Shown piece after piece: positions 9,600 to 21,085 of a stretch of 64,000 bases of DNA. The translations under genes were made by a program, and so were the position numbers. The DNA is taken from NCBI GenBank assembly GCA_948567375.1, contig OX419758.1:46381001-46445000 (forward strand). The letters are read 5' to 3'. This DNA comes from Lunularia cruciata (lineage: Eukaryota > Streptophyta > Marchantiopsida > Lunulariales > Lunulariaceae). Numbering within the stretch: the stretch's first letter is position 1; every line of letters begins with the position of its first letter. Under the pieces are notes generated by a model that saw only the letters and a list, made by a program, of their open reading frames with translations, had not been told where the DNA came from and did no database searches.

Positions 9600-10543
9600 G
9601 AAGTCCTAAGACAAAATTTTACCGCAAGAAGTCAAAGTGTGCCTTTTGGCAGAAGGAGGTTACCTTCTTGGGTCATAAGATCTCATCAGAGGGGATCAAG
9701 ATGGAAGAAGAGAAGATCAAGGCTGTTACTGATTGGCCTACCCCAAAGGATGCTACAGAAGTATGAGCATTCAATGGATTGGCCAGTTTTTACCGGCGAT
9801 TCATCCACTATTATGCTCGTGTGGCTGCACCATTGACTGACCTCTTGGGAAAGAATTTGAGCTTCTAGTGGAACACCAAGCATGAAGAAGCATTCCAGAA
9901 GTTGAAGCATATGGTGTCTTCAAGACCCATTCTTCAACCATATGATCCTCAACTACCTTGTGTGGTTGATTTTGATGCTTCTAACTTTGCAATTCGAGCT
10001 ATATTGCAACAAGAATTCCTAGATGGACTACATCCCATTGCCTTTGTGTCTCACCAACTAAATACAGCCAAAAGAAATTACTCTACTTGAGATCGAGAAC
10101 AACTTGCAATGGTATATGACACCAAGGTATAGAGGCATTATCTCTTGGGGAAACAAGTGATCATGCAAACTGATCACAAGCCATTGTTGCAGACCTTACA
10201 CTTGGAGCACATGAAGAGTCGACATCATCGATAGGAAGAGCAACTCCAATTGTTTGACATCAAACTTGAGTACAAACCAGGTCGGTTCCATGTCATCCCT
10301 TATGCTCTATCACAACAACCTGATTTGAAGTCTCTTCCTCTCATCGCGGTAGCAATTACGACGGTGTCAATTGATCCCAAGATCCATAACAAGTTTTGGT
10401 TAGCTCTACAGCAAGATCCCTTCTTCCAAATGGTACATGGTTGGCTAACAATAGGTGACAAGGAGTACAACACCTTCTCCTCAAGGAAGGCCTTCTAACA
10501 TGCGGACCGGATCTATGTTCCAGCCAAAGGTGATCTTTGACTT
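9600..10543 (+). pseudogene. E RT thumb, RNase H and linker (frameshifted)
   Basis: Pieces in several frames restore the usual order: YRKKSKCAFW then VTFLGHKI near 9630-9680, a DWP/PKDATEV linker near 9730, RNase H from 9902 (VDFDASNFAIRAIL, then RNYS) and LEYKPGRFHVIPYALSQ near 10267. At least three frame changes and in-frame stops, for example after NYST at 10088, make it non-functional. Confidence 0.75.
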
Positions 10544-11341
10544 GTGCGCCTTCAAGAAGCCTATGATTTACCCATAGCTGGTCACATGGGTGTGGACAAG
10601 ATCTTGGGCACCCTCAAACATCAATGGTGGTGGCCCAACATGACACGGGATGTTCAAGAATTTGTCAGATCGTGTGAGAGCTACCAACATAACAAGGCCG
10701 GCAACCAGAAGCCGAGTGGACTCTTTCAACCGCTTGCCGTTCCATCAGCTCGTTAGGAGCATGTGAGCTTGGATCTCATCACATCCTTGCCAAAGACAAA
10801 ACAAGGACACACCGCCATTGTGATGTTTGTGGATAAGCTTAGTAAGCAAATCCACTTGGCACCAACCTGTGATACCGCGGATGCTCTAATCTTAGCGCAA
10901 ATCTACTTTGACAATGTCTTCAAGCATCATGGAATGCCACACATACTCATCTCCAACCGTGATCCTCGCTTTACCAAGAAGTTTTGTCAAGCACTCTTTC
11001 AAATACTTGGCACCAAGCTTGCTTTGTTCACGGCCTATCATCCTCAAACTGATGGACAAACCGAACGTGCAAATTGCACATTGGAGGATATGTTGCGTGC
11101 CTTTGTCAATGTCCACCATACCAATTGGGATGAATGTCTTGCCACTGCAGAATTTTCCTACAACAATTCCAAACAGGCAAGCACCCAATTCTCTCCTTTC
11201 TTTCTGAATTTTGGCCAAGATCCGCTTGTTCCAAATTCTCTTCTTGCTCTCTCTCCATCTCAGGTTCCGCATACTTCCACATTCTTGACCACTATATCCC
11301 AATCTCTCCAACAAGCCAAGTCTCACCTCCTTGTTGCTTAG
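10544..11341 (+). pseudogene. E integrase zinc domain and catalytic core
   Basis: The HHCC domain is at 10544-10756 (GHMGVDKILGTLKHQWWW ... CESYQHNK). The second Cys of the final pair is replaced by Tyr. One TAG at 10754 separates it from the core at 10763-11341. The core has D in LDLITSLP, a second block LISNRDPRF where the catalytic Asp is Asn, and E in TERANCTLEDML. Loss of the second Asp would abolish catalysis. The flanking context is chromovirus-like. Confidence 0.85.
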
Positions 11342-11830
11342 AATCACCCAAAAACAATATGCAGACCACCATCATCGTGATCTCACCTTTGAAGTTGGTC
11401 ATAAAGTCATGCTATCCTTTAGTAACCTCCCTCTCCCACTTGATACCAAAGTTTGTAAACTTGCCCCTAATTGGATAGGACTCTTTGATATCACCCAAAT
11501 TGTCTCTCCTGTTGCTTATCGTCTTGCCTTGCCTTGTCAAATGCGTATCCATCATGTCTTTCATGTTTCCAAGTTGAAACCCTTTTTTCCTAACCCCTCT
11601 TCCTTTTCCTCTCGAGTCCAACCTCCCCCCTCTTCCTGTCCCTATCAATGATCATGAGGAGTACAAAGTTGATTGTATCCTTGCACGTTGCCATATTCAA
11701 CAAGGCCATCACCAACATACGGAGTACAAGGTCCTTTGGAAAGGGTATCCCCTTCATGATGCCACCTAGGAACCTCTTTCTCACCTCCAAAATGCATAGA
11801 CAGCCATCCAAGAATTTGAAGCTTCACTGG
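11342..11830 (+). pseudogene. E integrase C-terminus and chromodomain
   Basis: Begins with a GPY/F-like region (VGHKVMLSFSNLPL, HHVFHVSKLKPF), then a chromodomain read from about 11655: EEYKVDCILARC, VLWKGYP and DAT*EP. The Trp of the usual TWEP is a TAG stop and a second TAG follows. Chromodomains in this position bind histone tails and steer integration in chromoviruses. Two stops end function here. Confidence 0.75.
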
Positions 11831-11954
11831 CAACAAGGACGTCACCAACTAGCGGCCGGAGAATATGTAACAATATGGAGTTTAGCGACAAAGTTATTCA
11901 GGCTTACAAAGTAGCACATAAGACAAATTAGCCTAAAATATTCCAGAAGTATCT

Positions 11955-12165
11955 AGGAAGCTTCTTGGGAAGCTTCCCGGTTAGCTTAGCTTGCACCTCA
12001 AGTAAGTTGCTTCTAGAAGGAAGCTTCTAGAAGCTTCCAACTAGCTTAGCTTGCACACCAAGTAGGCGGCTTCTAGAAGGAAGCTTCTTGAGAAGCTTCC
12101 TAGTTAACTTGGCTTGTACTCTAAGAAAGCGGCTTGAGGAAGATTCTTGAGAAGCTTCTCAAGGG
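11955..12165 (+). repeat. Degenerate tandem repeats, about 62-bp period
   Basis: Roughly three units built on AGCTTCTAGAAGCTTCC and TTAGCTTAGCTTGCAC. Each holds AAGCTT palindromes. Located in the U3-like part of the E LTR. Confidence 0.7.
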
Positions 12166-12179
12166 CCTTGTATGCTACC

Positions 12180-12187
12180 TATAAATA
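12180..12187 (+). promoter_or_regulatory. Probable E LTR TATA box
   Basis: TATAAATA downstream of the tandem repeats and near the LTR end, the usual arrangement of a plant retroelement promoter. Not tested. Confidence 0.5.
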
Positions 12188-12278
12188 CCAAAGCCAAAAC
12201 TCATGCTAGGCATTTGGAGTTTTCCCTCATTCAAGTGTCCCAATGTGAGTTTCCATTCTCCTATTTCTCTCGTCAGAT

Positions 12279-14353
12279 TTGGTCTTTTACAAGGTGGATA
12301 GTTATAGAGACCCTGAGCGGAGAGGAATCATAAGCGCAATGATGGCCATGTTCAAACCAGAGCAAACCACCTATGTTACTATGCAACAAGCAGTGTTCTT
12401 TCACCAAATGTTTGCGAGAGAGGCAGTAGATTGGGCAAAATGTCTGCATCAAAGAGTAGGGCAGATGATTTCAAGATGGAGAATGGATACACCACCACAT
12501 TATTTTGTGCCATTTGCAGCGCACTTTAATTTTTGGGTTGAACTTGCTGACTTTGGAAGAGCAAAGTTGAATACGGTTGCACTTTCATCCAGATTTACGC
12601 AAGGAAGCCGATGCAGATGAACAATACTATATGGAGAGAGTGCGAGAGGGAGATAGGTACTACAAAGAGAGTGGGAGAGAAAAGATCGTAGCAATTGACC
12701 TTCCAAGGGCACAAAAGAGGGCCAAGCTTGAGAGTTGTGTTGCGATAGTACAACCCCAAAAAGTTCCAAAGCTTAACCCAATGGCGGTGATAGTGAAGAC
12801 AAAGGAAGGCATATAGGAAGAGGAAGAAGAGTCAAATAGAGAAACTGGATCGAAGGAAGGAGTGTCAAGCGAAGAAGAGGAGTTCACGCTATGAAGCAAA
12901 GAATTGAGTAGCGATAGTGGAGGCAAAGCTGAGGTTCAGCAAGTACGACAGCCAATGAAAGAGGTCGGAAAGCCGAGTCCCAAAGTTTCCATGATGGAAC
13001 AGGGCAGTGAGAAGAAAAAGAGAGAGGAAGGCAAGGCACAACCCCCAAGCTACCAAGAGTAAGAATGCTTTGAGTGTATCTGCAGTGGGGCCCAATAACC
13101 TTACTCAGAAAGAGGGTGAAAGTTTTGAAGAGGAAACTTTGAAGGTGCAAAGATCTCGACTTTGGGGCAAGGTACCAAACATAGAAGAGTCGGAACCCGA
13201 AGTCCAAGCCAAGGATGCAAGGTGCAAAGGAGTGGAATATTTGTCCAAGGTTGTGTGCCCATTGTTGACGATGTTGCAGCAGAAGAAGATGGAGATGATA
13301 AGTGCTAAACTCGACGTACCAAATGAATTAGTTGTCATCCAGACCTGGAGTGTCGAAACCTTGGTGTTACAAAGTAAGCTGACAAGAGTGGAGATGGAGG
13401 TCAAAGAACTTCAGGTTGAGGAGGTTCTTTGGAGTAAGCACTTTGAGGCAACAAGGGAAGAGTTAGTAAAAAATTGTGAGGAAGTGAAGGAGATGACTGC
13501 AATGACTGCAAGATTGAAAGGAGAACTTGCAGAGGTGCATGTCAAGTTGATACACTCCAAGGCAATTGTTGCGGTGATGGAGCAAGAGTTGGAGGGCCTT
13601 AAGAACAGAGCAGCGGAGAAAGATCAGGCCTGGCAACGATAGTTGATAGAGCATAGTAGAGAAGAAGATTGGTTGAGAGGGTTGATGCAAGTAGCAAAGG
13701 AACAACTCTTTGTGCATTAGAGGGAGAATGAAGCATTAAAAGCTGAATTTGAAGATGAGCTTCAGATGTATCATAGTGAAATGGAAGAAGAGAGGAAGAA
13801 GGAGAAGCTTACGGTGGTGGAAGAAACTAGTGAAGTAGAAGGCATCGTCAATGAAATTAAGGCCATGCTAAGTACGGAAGAGGAATGTAAACTCAAAGAG
13901 GCGAGGTTGCATGAGCTAAAGTTGCTAGTGCAGGAGACGTGCAAAAGGAAGGCAAAGGATACAGAATTAAATAATCTTCTAATCCGGCTGCAAGATCGTG
14001 TAGATAGGAAGATGTTAGAGGTGGAAGACAATGTGTGTCTCACACTAGACCTTATTAGGACAAAGTTAGCTAAAGTTTGCAGTGAGGTAGAAGAAGTACA
14101 AAGACCCAAAGTAAGAGAAGTAGGAGTGCAAGTGTCTTCGGATTTGACATTTGACACTTTAGAGAAGAGTGGGTTGGAAGATAAAGTAGTAGAAAGGTTA
14201 CCCATGACCTCAATTGTAGATCAGAGTGAAGATATAGTAGAATTGATAGAAGAGTTAGGAGTTATGAAACCCAAGGATAGAGTAGTAGGAAGTGAAGTTA
14301 CTTTGGGTTTGGGTTTGAAAGCCGATGACAAAGTAGACATCGGATTGGATTAG
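12279..14353 (+). pseudogene. C1 coiled-coil ORF, main part
   Basis: Aligns with C2 37430-39492. The conserved domain is at 12279-12620 (VDSYRDPERRGIISAMMAMF, AREAVDWAKCLHQR, PPHYFVPFAAHF). A basic/acidic middle follows, then long heptad-rich helices at 13220-14060 (LVVIQTWSVETLVLQSKLTR, EVEDNVCLTLDLI) and a conserved C-terminus (MKPKDRVVGSEV). The frame changes at least twice. No enzyme motif is visible. Compare the C2 entry for the intact frame. Confidence 0.75.
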
Positions 14354-15143
14354 TAACAATTTTGAGAGTTGAAGAGGCAGATATTAAGGGGTGTATTGTC
14401 ATTTCGGATCTGCAGGTCAAAAGAGTTGTTGTAGAATAGTATAGTTGTTAAAACTGTCAATTGCTTCACTATTAAAGAGTGACATTCGTATTCATGTGTT
14501 GTTTAGTGCTCATTATTTCTGAGAATAGATAAAGCAAAGTGCTATGAAGTAGTGCTCGTTGGTTGAGCTTGATTCTGAGTATCAACTTGGTGTTTTTATT
14601 TGTGAGTGTGGGGAGAATTTTGAAGTGCAAGTCAGTGTGTCTGTGGATGTTGGATTCTGCAGCCTTGATCTTCATTCTGTGTGTTTGATCCTGAGTGAAG
14701 TGCAATCAAAGCAATGCCTTGACAGATCTGAGAGGAATTGTAGTGTTGGTAGTATTCTGCATTTGGGAGTGCAGTGCAAAGTTGATGTGAAGCAATTTTG
14801 ATCGAGGAAGTTGTGCCTTCAATGGAGGGGTGGAACACCTGAGGCAAAGTCATTTTGCAATGAAGTGCCATTTTTGAGAGAACATGAATCATCACAATCA
14901 AGATTGTTTGGAAAGAATCGAAGGTGTTGTGATTAAGGAGTGTTAATCTGTGACAAGACTGCACGTTAGTGCTTGTTACTCTCTTCTAGGTGTGGTTTCT
15001 ACTTGAGAGATTAAAGACGCAACCAAGAAGAACTACATTGTTACTCTTTGACTTTGTATTTGGACATTTCTGAATTGTATCTATGCGGGAATGAACTTTA
15101 CTTACCTGATTACCGTAGAAGTGATATTTGCCGGGTTGTCACA
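14354..15143 (+). other. C1 3' non-coding region
   Basis: No ORF is supported. Closely matched by C2 39493-40303 and by C3 47504-48298 in reverse. It ends at the family terminus GTTGTCACA. Confidence 0.75.
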
Positions 15144-15457
15144 ACTTGTTTTCTTCATACTGAATGAAATTTATGAGATTTTTTTTTTGTGCACAGAGAA
15201 TAGAGATACCCCTTTGCCAAAATTTATGAGATTGTTTTTTTGTTTTGTGTATAGAGATTGAGATGCCACTTTGCTGGTAAGGAGTTATATGTGGTGATTG
15301 AAAATCAAGTCAAGCCATGCCAAGAGGGAGCACTTGTGTAGAAATAACTAGAAATATAAGAAAATGTATTCAATGGATGATTTAGTTAGATTTGGAGATA
15401 TTGCTACAAGGATTAGAAGATGAAGACAAAGACAAAGAACTAGGAGGAGATTAAAAT
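15144..15457 (+). other. Intergenic stretch with a short direct duplication
   Basis: Two diverged copies of about 60 bp (AATTTATGAGATT, a T-run, then AGAGAT and CTTTGC) lie at about 15168-15225 and 15222-15285. Otherwise nothing is recognised. It may be the 5' flank of the Harbinger relic. Confidence 0.5.
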
Positions 15458-16688
15458 ATGCTAGAATTTTTTATCAGTGGGTGGGAGTATGCACATACTC
15501 ATCAATACTTGGAACCCCGTGTTACTTACCCTTGTAGTAGAGAGTTTGTGATGAAGTATTTTAGAAATTGTGATACTAAGGCCTTTTGCAAGCTTACTAG
15601 AATGGATGTCAATTTGTTTTCAACATTAGTGGATTTGGATTAAGACTCACACAGTTTTTGAGAAAAGCTACCAAAGAGAGAAAACACTTGTGTGGATCCA
15701 AGTTGCCCTAGCCTTGGATAGATTTAGGCATCACAGCAATGGAGCTTCTGTTGCACAAGGTTCAAATATTTGGGGCATTAGTGCTGGTTCAAAAATTGCT
15801 TTTACCGATAGAGTTATGACTGCCATATTAGATGTGATGAGGAGTTAAGTTGCTTGGCCCAAGCTCGAGGAGAGGAGGAGGATATCCATTGTTTTTGCAT
15901 AGAAAGGTTTTCCTGGTTGTGTTGGCTTGGTAGATGGAACATTGTTGCCTCTTTCAACTTGACAAACAATGGACGGGGAAATATATTTCAGCCACAAGAG
16001 TGTTCATATTCTATAAACGGCCAAGTGATTTGTGATGATAAAAGGAGAATTATACATTTTTCTGGAGGTACATTTAAGGTTATGTGTTGTTTTGTCAGGT
16101 ATTTTTCAATGCATTGGTGATCCTCTTTGTGTGGTTTACTAAAAGTATAACTTGATTTGTTTATTTGCAGGAATGCTAGGGTCATGTCATGACATGACTT
16201 GTTTGAAAAAATCCTCATTATGGAATGATTTGAACCAGAGAGGGAGTTGTTGTACTTTTGAGGCAAAGGAGTACCTTTTAGGTGATTTGGGTTAAGTACC
16301 CATGCATCACCTAGTCCTTGCTTTCAAGCAGGCCCGACTAGAGGACAAGCAGGAGTTTAATAAATATTTGGCAAAAGCAAGAGTGATAAATGAGCATTGT
16401 ATAGGAGTATTGGAAGCTAGATGGCATTCTCTTTGTGAGCTAAGAGTGCAACTCAAAGACAATAATAGAAATGCTTATTTTTTAAAGTGGGTGTCAGTGT
16501 GTATTATTTTACATAATTTTTTAATCAATAGATCTGACCTTTGGTCAGATGACAATGGTAGATTTATAGAGAAAACTCAAATAGATTCAGAAATGTCTTT
16601 TCATGGTATAGAATTTGGTAGAGAAAAAAGTAGATCAAGGATGATACAACATTGCCTTGATTATCATGATGATGATACACTAGATTGA
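15458..16688 (+). pseudogene. PIF/Harbinger-type DDE transposase relic
   Basis: Reading through three frames gives the DDE_Tnp_4 order. A helical N-terminal part (WIQVALALDRF, ISAGSKIAFTDRVMTAIL near 15690-15840) leads to VAWPKLEERRR. The first catalytic Asp is in GLVDGTLLPL (codon 15933), YSINGQVICDD follows near 16000, the second Asp is in GSCHDMT (codon 16191), and the Glu is in LEARWHSL (codon 16413), followed by CIILHNFL. The last ORF, 16302-16688, is intact. A plausible 103-bp intron (16068-16170) rejoins HFSG to GMLGSCHD in frame. Several stops and one frameshift make it a pseudogene. I could not find terminal inverted repeats or a partner Myb-like ORF. Confidence 0.75.
16068..16170 (+). 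other. Probable intron in the Harbinger relic
   Basis: GTACAT at the left and TTTATTTGCAG at the right. Removal joins two conserved transposase blocks without changing frame. Confidence 0.65.
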
Positions 16689-17444
16689 GTGGGTTTCCAT
16701 ATCAAAAATTATTTAATTTTCAATTCTTCATCTCATATCTCATATTTTGGTAATTTAGACCATGAGTCTCTAACTTAGACCATGAGTGTATCTTTATGTT
16801 ATATTAGAATAAGAATTCACGTGATGCAAAAAGAATTCTTGGGAGCTTAATCTGTACATTTGTAGGACCCAAGCTTACACTTACACGGTGTGGTGTTGAG
16901 CAAGTTCACACTTCAAAGTTGCTAGACGTATGTTGTTGGAAAAGAGTTTAAGTGGCCTGATGATGCTTGTAGATGCCATACGATGACGCTCATATGCATT
17001 GGGGGCCACACTCCAACTTGCCAAAAATTTTCTTGCACCCCTCAATGGCGCTCATAGATGTTGGAGGATGCTGAGGACAGCCCTCCTACTTAAAAAAATT
17101 ATTGCACCCGTTGGTAACGAGTGGCACTAGTAGGCGCCACACAATGGTGCTTGTAGGCACTACGCGATTTATGCAATGCTTGGGTGTGCCGGTTGGCGAC
17201 ATGGAGTGCCGCATGTTGCCACTCAGGATTTGAGTTCTTTCTTCTCAAATATTGATATTTACACTGAATGTGCACATTGTGGATGTTTGGATATTCAAAC
17301 TTTCTTTCCAATGTGGGGCTATATAAACCTTCCTCTTTCTAGATTTGAATAGAAGTCATTTCAAGTCATTTCACTATGTGGGTGTGGGGTGTTCAAAGGA
17401 GGCAAACTCACCGGTGCAGGAGGCAAACTCGCTGAAGGAGGCAA
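16689..17444 (+). other. Non-coding flank of B1, left
   Basis: No supported gene. Around 16980-17165 a theme like GGCGCTCATAGATG or GGTGCTTGTAGGC recurs. At 17396-17444 AGGAGGCAAACTC-like units occur three times, and the B1 target site GGCAA lies in the last one. Confidence 0.5.
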
Positions 17445-18190
17445 TGTAATACTCCAAGGACAAGAGAAGAGAGAAAACACAAATTGCACACTCAAACATT
17501 CAATGCCCCAAAGGAGCACCTTCTCTTTATTATATAGGCAAAGAGGATCTCCTCCAAGGAAGCTCCACCATAGGATAAGGGACACAGATAGGTGACATGT
17601 CAGCAAGCTCCACACTTGGATTATTTACTTGGATGGGTGACATGTCTGGTCTAGGTTTTATCTGGTTGGTCAAACAAGCTTTGACCAGAGGGAATCTTTT
17701 AGGGAATCTTCCTATAGGAATCTCAGAATCACATGAGTAAGGTACCATTGGAAAGCTCTCAACAAGACAATGCAAAGGGGAGGGAAGGCCAGCCTTACAT
17801 CTATTTGAAGGAAGGGGGGGGATTTTGCACATTTTTGAGGCTTAATTCATCCGTTTAGACCTCTAAAATTGCCTTCAAAGATTTCAAGCATATTTCGGTT
17901 CCTACTCTATTAGTAGAAGTCCCCTTTTGGTGATACCTCTTTCTGATCTGTTTAGTCCATCATGTGTAATATCCTTCCAGATGTTACCAAACCAATTCTC
18001 ACCTTAAAATATATGTCTAGCTATTGGTTCTAAGGTTCTCATGTCTATTTTGGTTTTTGCCATATTAGTAGAAGTACTCTTTTGGTGATACTTCTATCTG
18101 ATCTTTTTTGACCATCATGTATAACATCATTCTAGATGTTACCAAACCAAATTTCACATCTAGATCATATGGCTAACTCTTGGTATTATA
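17445..18190 (-). repeat. B1 LTR (3' in element sense)
   Basis: 746 bp, reading TGTAATACTCC to GGTATTATA on the plus strand (last CA changed to TA). Homologous to 23307-24032 and to the B2 and B3 LTRs. Confidence 0.9.
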
Positions 18191-18206
18191 GACCTCCCTC
18201 CTTTTA
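18191..18206 (-). other. B1 polypurine tract
   Basis: The minus strand reads AAAAGGAGGGAGGTC directly before the LTR; the same tract occurs in B2 (42284-42298) and B3 (45862-45877). Confidence 0.8.
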
Positions 18207-18224
18207 AGATGCAACGTCCTCGTT

Positions 18225-19449
18225 GTGCAATTGTTGCTCAAATGCTTGCACTAACACCGGTGCATGTGCCAAATTGGCAGCGGGCTCCCAAGTTGCTTCA
18301 TAGAGGGGTAACCTTTCCATTGTACTAGATACTCCACCCCCGGATGGCAAGTACCAAGCATGCGTTTTTGGAGAATCCGCTCCACTTCATATTCCTCTAT
18401 GCCATCAATGAGTGTTGGACAAGGTCAAATGTCTTGTGTGGAATGACCCTGGCCTGATCGGGGAGCATATCTATGTAGTAGGGAGACATGGAACACTAGA
18501 TGGATCTTCATGTGTGGTGGTAGCTCAAGGTGATAGGCCACAATGCCGATGCGACGAAGAATCAAGAAAGGCTCAATAAAACGAGGTATGAGCTTACGAG
18601 GTCCAACTAATGTGAGGTTGGTTGTCAATAGCCACACTTGATCCCCAACATTGAACTCCATGTGCCTACGGTGTGCATCAACATACTGCTTTTGTTGATT
18701 TTGTGCAATCTGTAATCTATGCTTGGTGCTCTCCACACCTTGTTGGATTCTAGAAACAAATGTGTTGATTGCATTGACCTTGGTAGTCACTAGACGGATC
18801 TTCATCAAGCTAGAAGGTGTAAAGGGATGCTCACCATACATGAGGAAGAACGGAGTGACATGGGTGGATGCATTCACTAAATTGTTGTAAGTGAATTCCA
18901 CCAACGGGAGTAGGGTGTCCCACCTCTCTTGCTCTTTTAAGGTAAAGCCGCGTAACATGTCTTCAATAGTGCGATTAGCCCGCTTTGTTTGGCCATCTGT
19001 TTGTGGGTGGTAAGTTGTGGACATGGCCAACTTGGTTTTGAAGAAACCAAAGAGTGTTTGCCAAAACAAACTAGTGAATTGGGTGCCTCTATCGGTGATG
19101 AGTACTCTAGACAAGCCATGGTGAGCAAAGACTGCATCTAAGTATAATTGAGCGAGTTGTGGAATGGTCACCTCCTTGGTGGTAGGGCGTACATGAATCA
19201 TTTTGCTGAGCCGGTCCACAAAGACCACGATGGAGTCAAACCTTGAGGTGGTGGGTCACAGACAAGATCCATACTCACTTGTTCCCAACGTTGGGTAGGA
19301 GTGGAGAGAGGTTGAAGGAGCCCTGTAGGAGCTTGATCAGAAGCTTTGTTATGTTGACAAAGTAGGTAGCTCCGTACGTTGTCCATCACATCGTTGCTCA
19401 TCTTGGGCCAATAGTAATGGCGCTTGATTGCATCCAAGGTCTTGTCCAC
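18225..19449 (-). pseudogene. B1 integrase and chromodomain
   Basis: The zinc-domain remnant is at 19198-19449 (LLCQHNKA). The core in 18425-19228 has the second Asp in ITDRGTQF and the Glu position in TKRANRTIEDML, where E is Lys. The first block SMDLVCD is in the upstream frame. A TGA at 18425 stands where B2 reads CAA. Beyond it lies a chromodomain (EVERILQKRM, YLVQWKGYP), which loses frame through a one-base deletion after WKGYP relative to B2. The chromodomain would target integration to modified chromatin; in this copy neither part is intact. Confidence 0.85.
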
Positions 19450-19631
19450 TCTGACATGAGCTGCAATGGCTGAATCATGACATTCCGCTAGAATGGTAGT
19501 GCATAATTCTGGGACATTTGGGATCCATAATTTTCCATCCCAAAAGGTGAGTCCTTGGGTGCTAGTGACACCTGTGGATGATTGCGCTTCTACAATCTGT
19601 GGATCAGTTTTGTAGCAGCTAGAATCTCTGG

Positions 19632-21038
19632 CTAGAATTCAGGGTTAATCTTAACCTGTGCCACCAAGTTGTTTTCCATTGGCATGTGGGTGAATGCATT
19701 TGCAAGTTGCTTCTTACCTTCCACGTAGGTGATTGTCATGTTGAAGCGTTGTTGCCACTCTACCCACCAAATTTGGCGACGAGATAGATCCTTCTGCGTC
19801 TTGAGGTAGACTAGAGGTTTGTGGTCTATCTCTACTACAAATGCCTTCTTGCCTAGATAGTGCTTCCAATGCTTGGTTGCTAGAATGATGGCCAACTCTT
19901 CTCGTTGTGTGGTGTGGTAGTTGCACTCTACCGGTAATAACTTTTGAGAGAAATATGCAATTGGATGCCATCCGTCATGCCACTCTTGTTGTAGGACTGC
20001 TCCTATTGCTACACCTGATGCATCTATAGCCAACTTGATTGGACGTTTTGGGTCATACCACTTCAAGATTGGTGCATGTAGCAAGGCGGCCTTCAATTCT
20101 TGAAAGGCCAATTCTTGTGCAGTTCCCCATGTCCACTTCTTCCTCTTGCCAAGTAGTGCCGTTAAAGGTTGTGCAACCTTAGAGAAGTCCTTGACAAATC
20201 TATGATAGAATCCCGTCAACCCCAAGAAGCTCTTAAGTTGAGTCTGATCTTCTAGGGCACTCCATTTTTGAATGACCTTTATTTTATCTATCAATACTTG
20301 AATACCTTCTGCACTTACTCTATGCCCCAAGTAGTCTACTTCAAACTTGCCAAACTCACACTTTGAGATTTTGGCATACAATTGATTCTGTCTTAGAATC
20401 CGGAGGACCTCTCGTAGATGTTGTTTGTGTTCTGCCATTGTGCTACTATACACTAAGATATCATCCAAGAAGATGATAATAGACTTATCCTAGTATGGAT
20501 AAAATATGTCATTCATTAGACTCATGAAAGTGGCAGGTGCATTGGTGAGGCCAAAAGGCATCACAAGATACTCAAAGTGGCCATACTTGGCTCGAAAGGC
20601 AATTTTGTATACATCCTCCTATGCAATTTGGATTTAATTGTAACCGCTCCGCCAGTCCAATTTGGCAAAGTATCTTGCTCCATGGAGTTGATCAAATAGG
20701 TCATCCATGCAAGGTAAAGGGTTTTTGTTCTTCACTATTTGCTGATTGAGACCCCAATAGTCAATGCACATGTGCATTGTACCATCCTTCTTCTTCACAA
20801 ACAAGACAAGGGCCCCATATGGTGATACGCTAGGTTGGATGAACCCTTTATGTAGCATCTCCTCAATTTGAGTCTTACACTCCTCCAACTCATGAGGTGA
20901 TAGGCAATATGGGGCCTTACAAGGAGGTGTCTTCCCCGGGAGTGTCTCAATTTTGTGATCTACTTGCCTTTTTGGTGGTAATCCTAAGGGTAGATCATCG
21001 AGAAAGACATCTTGAAACTCATCCACCACATTCTTCAA
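19632..21038 (-). pseudogene. B1 reverse transcriptase and RNase H
   Basis: 21038-20634 holds the RT start ([20 protein letters not shown]-like block, [31 protein letters not shown]). 20468-19632 holds the active site MDDILVYS, thumb, connection (LKSFLGLTGFYHRF) and RNase H (LAIDASGVAIGAVLQQ, ELAIILATKHWKHYL), ending near TYVEGKKQLANAF. About 165 bp between them contain stops, including the region before MDD. Chromovirus-type RT; inactive as read. Confidence 0.87.
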
Positions 21039-21085
21039 TTTCTCAGGAATTTTTCCATCGAGTTGTGCACTCTAGACTTCTCTTA

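Larger units (their letters stand above)
8340..12275 (+). mobile_element. E: decayed, 5'-truncated chromodomain Ty3/gypsy element
   Basis: Protease, RT, RNase H, integrase and chromodomain follow in order on the plus strand, then an LTR-like end from 11867. No gag and no 5' LTR are visible, so the 5' part was lost. It lies inside C1: family C sequence stops near 8340 and resumes near 12275. Frameshifts and stops break most domains. The left limit is uncertain by tens of bases and no target duplication could be fixed. Confidence 0.8.
11867..12275 (+). repeat. E 3' LTR or its remnant
   Basis: Starts TGTAACAATATGG after the chromodomain and contains tandem repeats, a TATA box and a likely leader. 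There is no matching 5' LTR in the window, so it is identified by position and content only. The right edge is set where family C sequence resumes. Confidence 0.55.
1..15143 (+). mobile_element. Family C repeat, copy C1, split by two gypsy insertions
   Basis: C1 is the host sequence for elements A1 and E. Its parts are 1-113, 7916 to about 8340, and about 12275-15143, which align in order to the uninterrupted copies C2 (36524-40303) and C3 (47504-51280). The right end, GCCGGGTTGTCACA at 15143, matches the C2 and C3 ends. The left end lies outside the window. It carries a long coiled-coil ORF, broken here by frameshifts and by the insertions. Its class is uncertain: either a solo LTR of an element with very long LTRs, or a non-autonomous element with TGTG/CACA ends. 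Confidence 0.8.

Noticed and set aside
14559-14801. Short ORFs in the 3' region of family C (14559-14801, 39720-39926)
   Set aside because: Frames are not conserved between copies although the DNA is, so it is non-coding.
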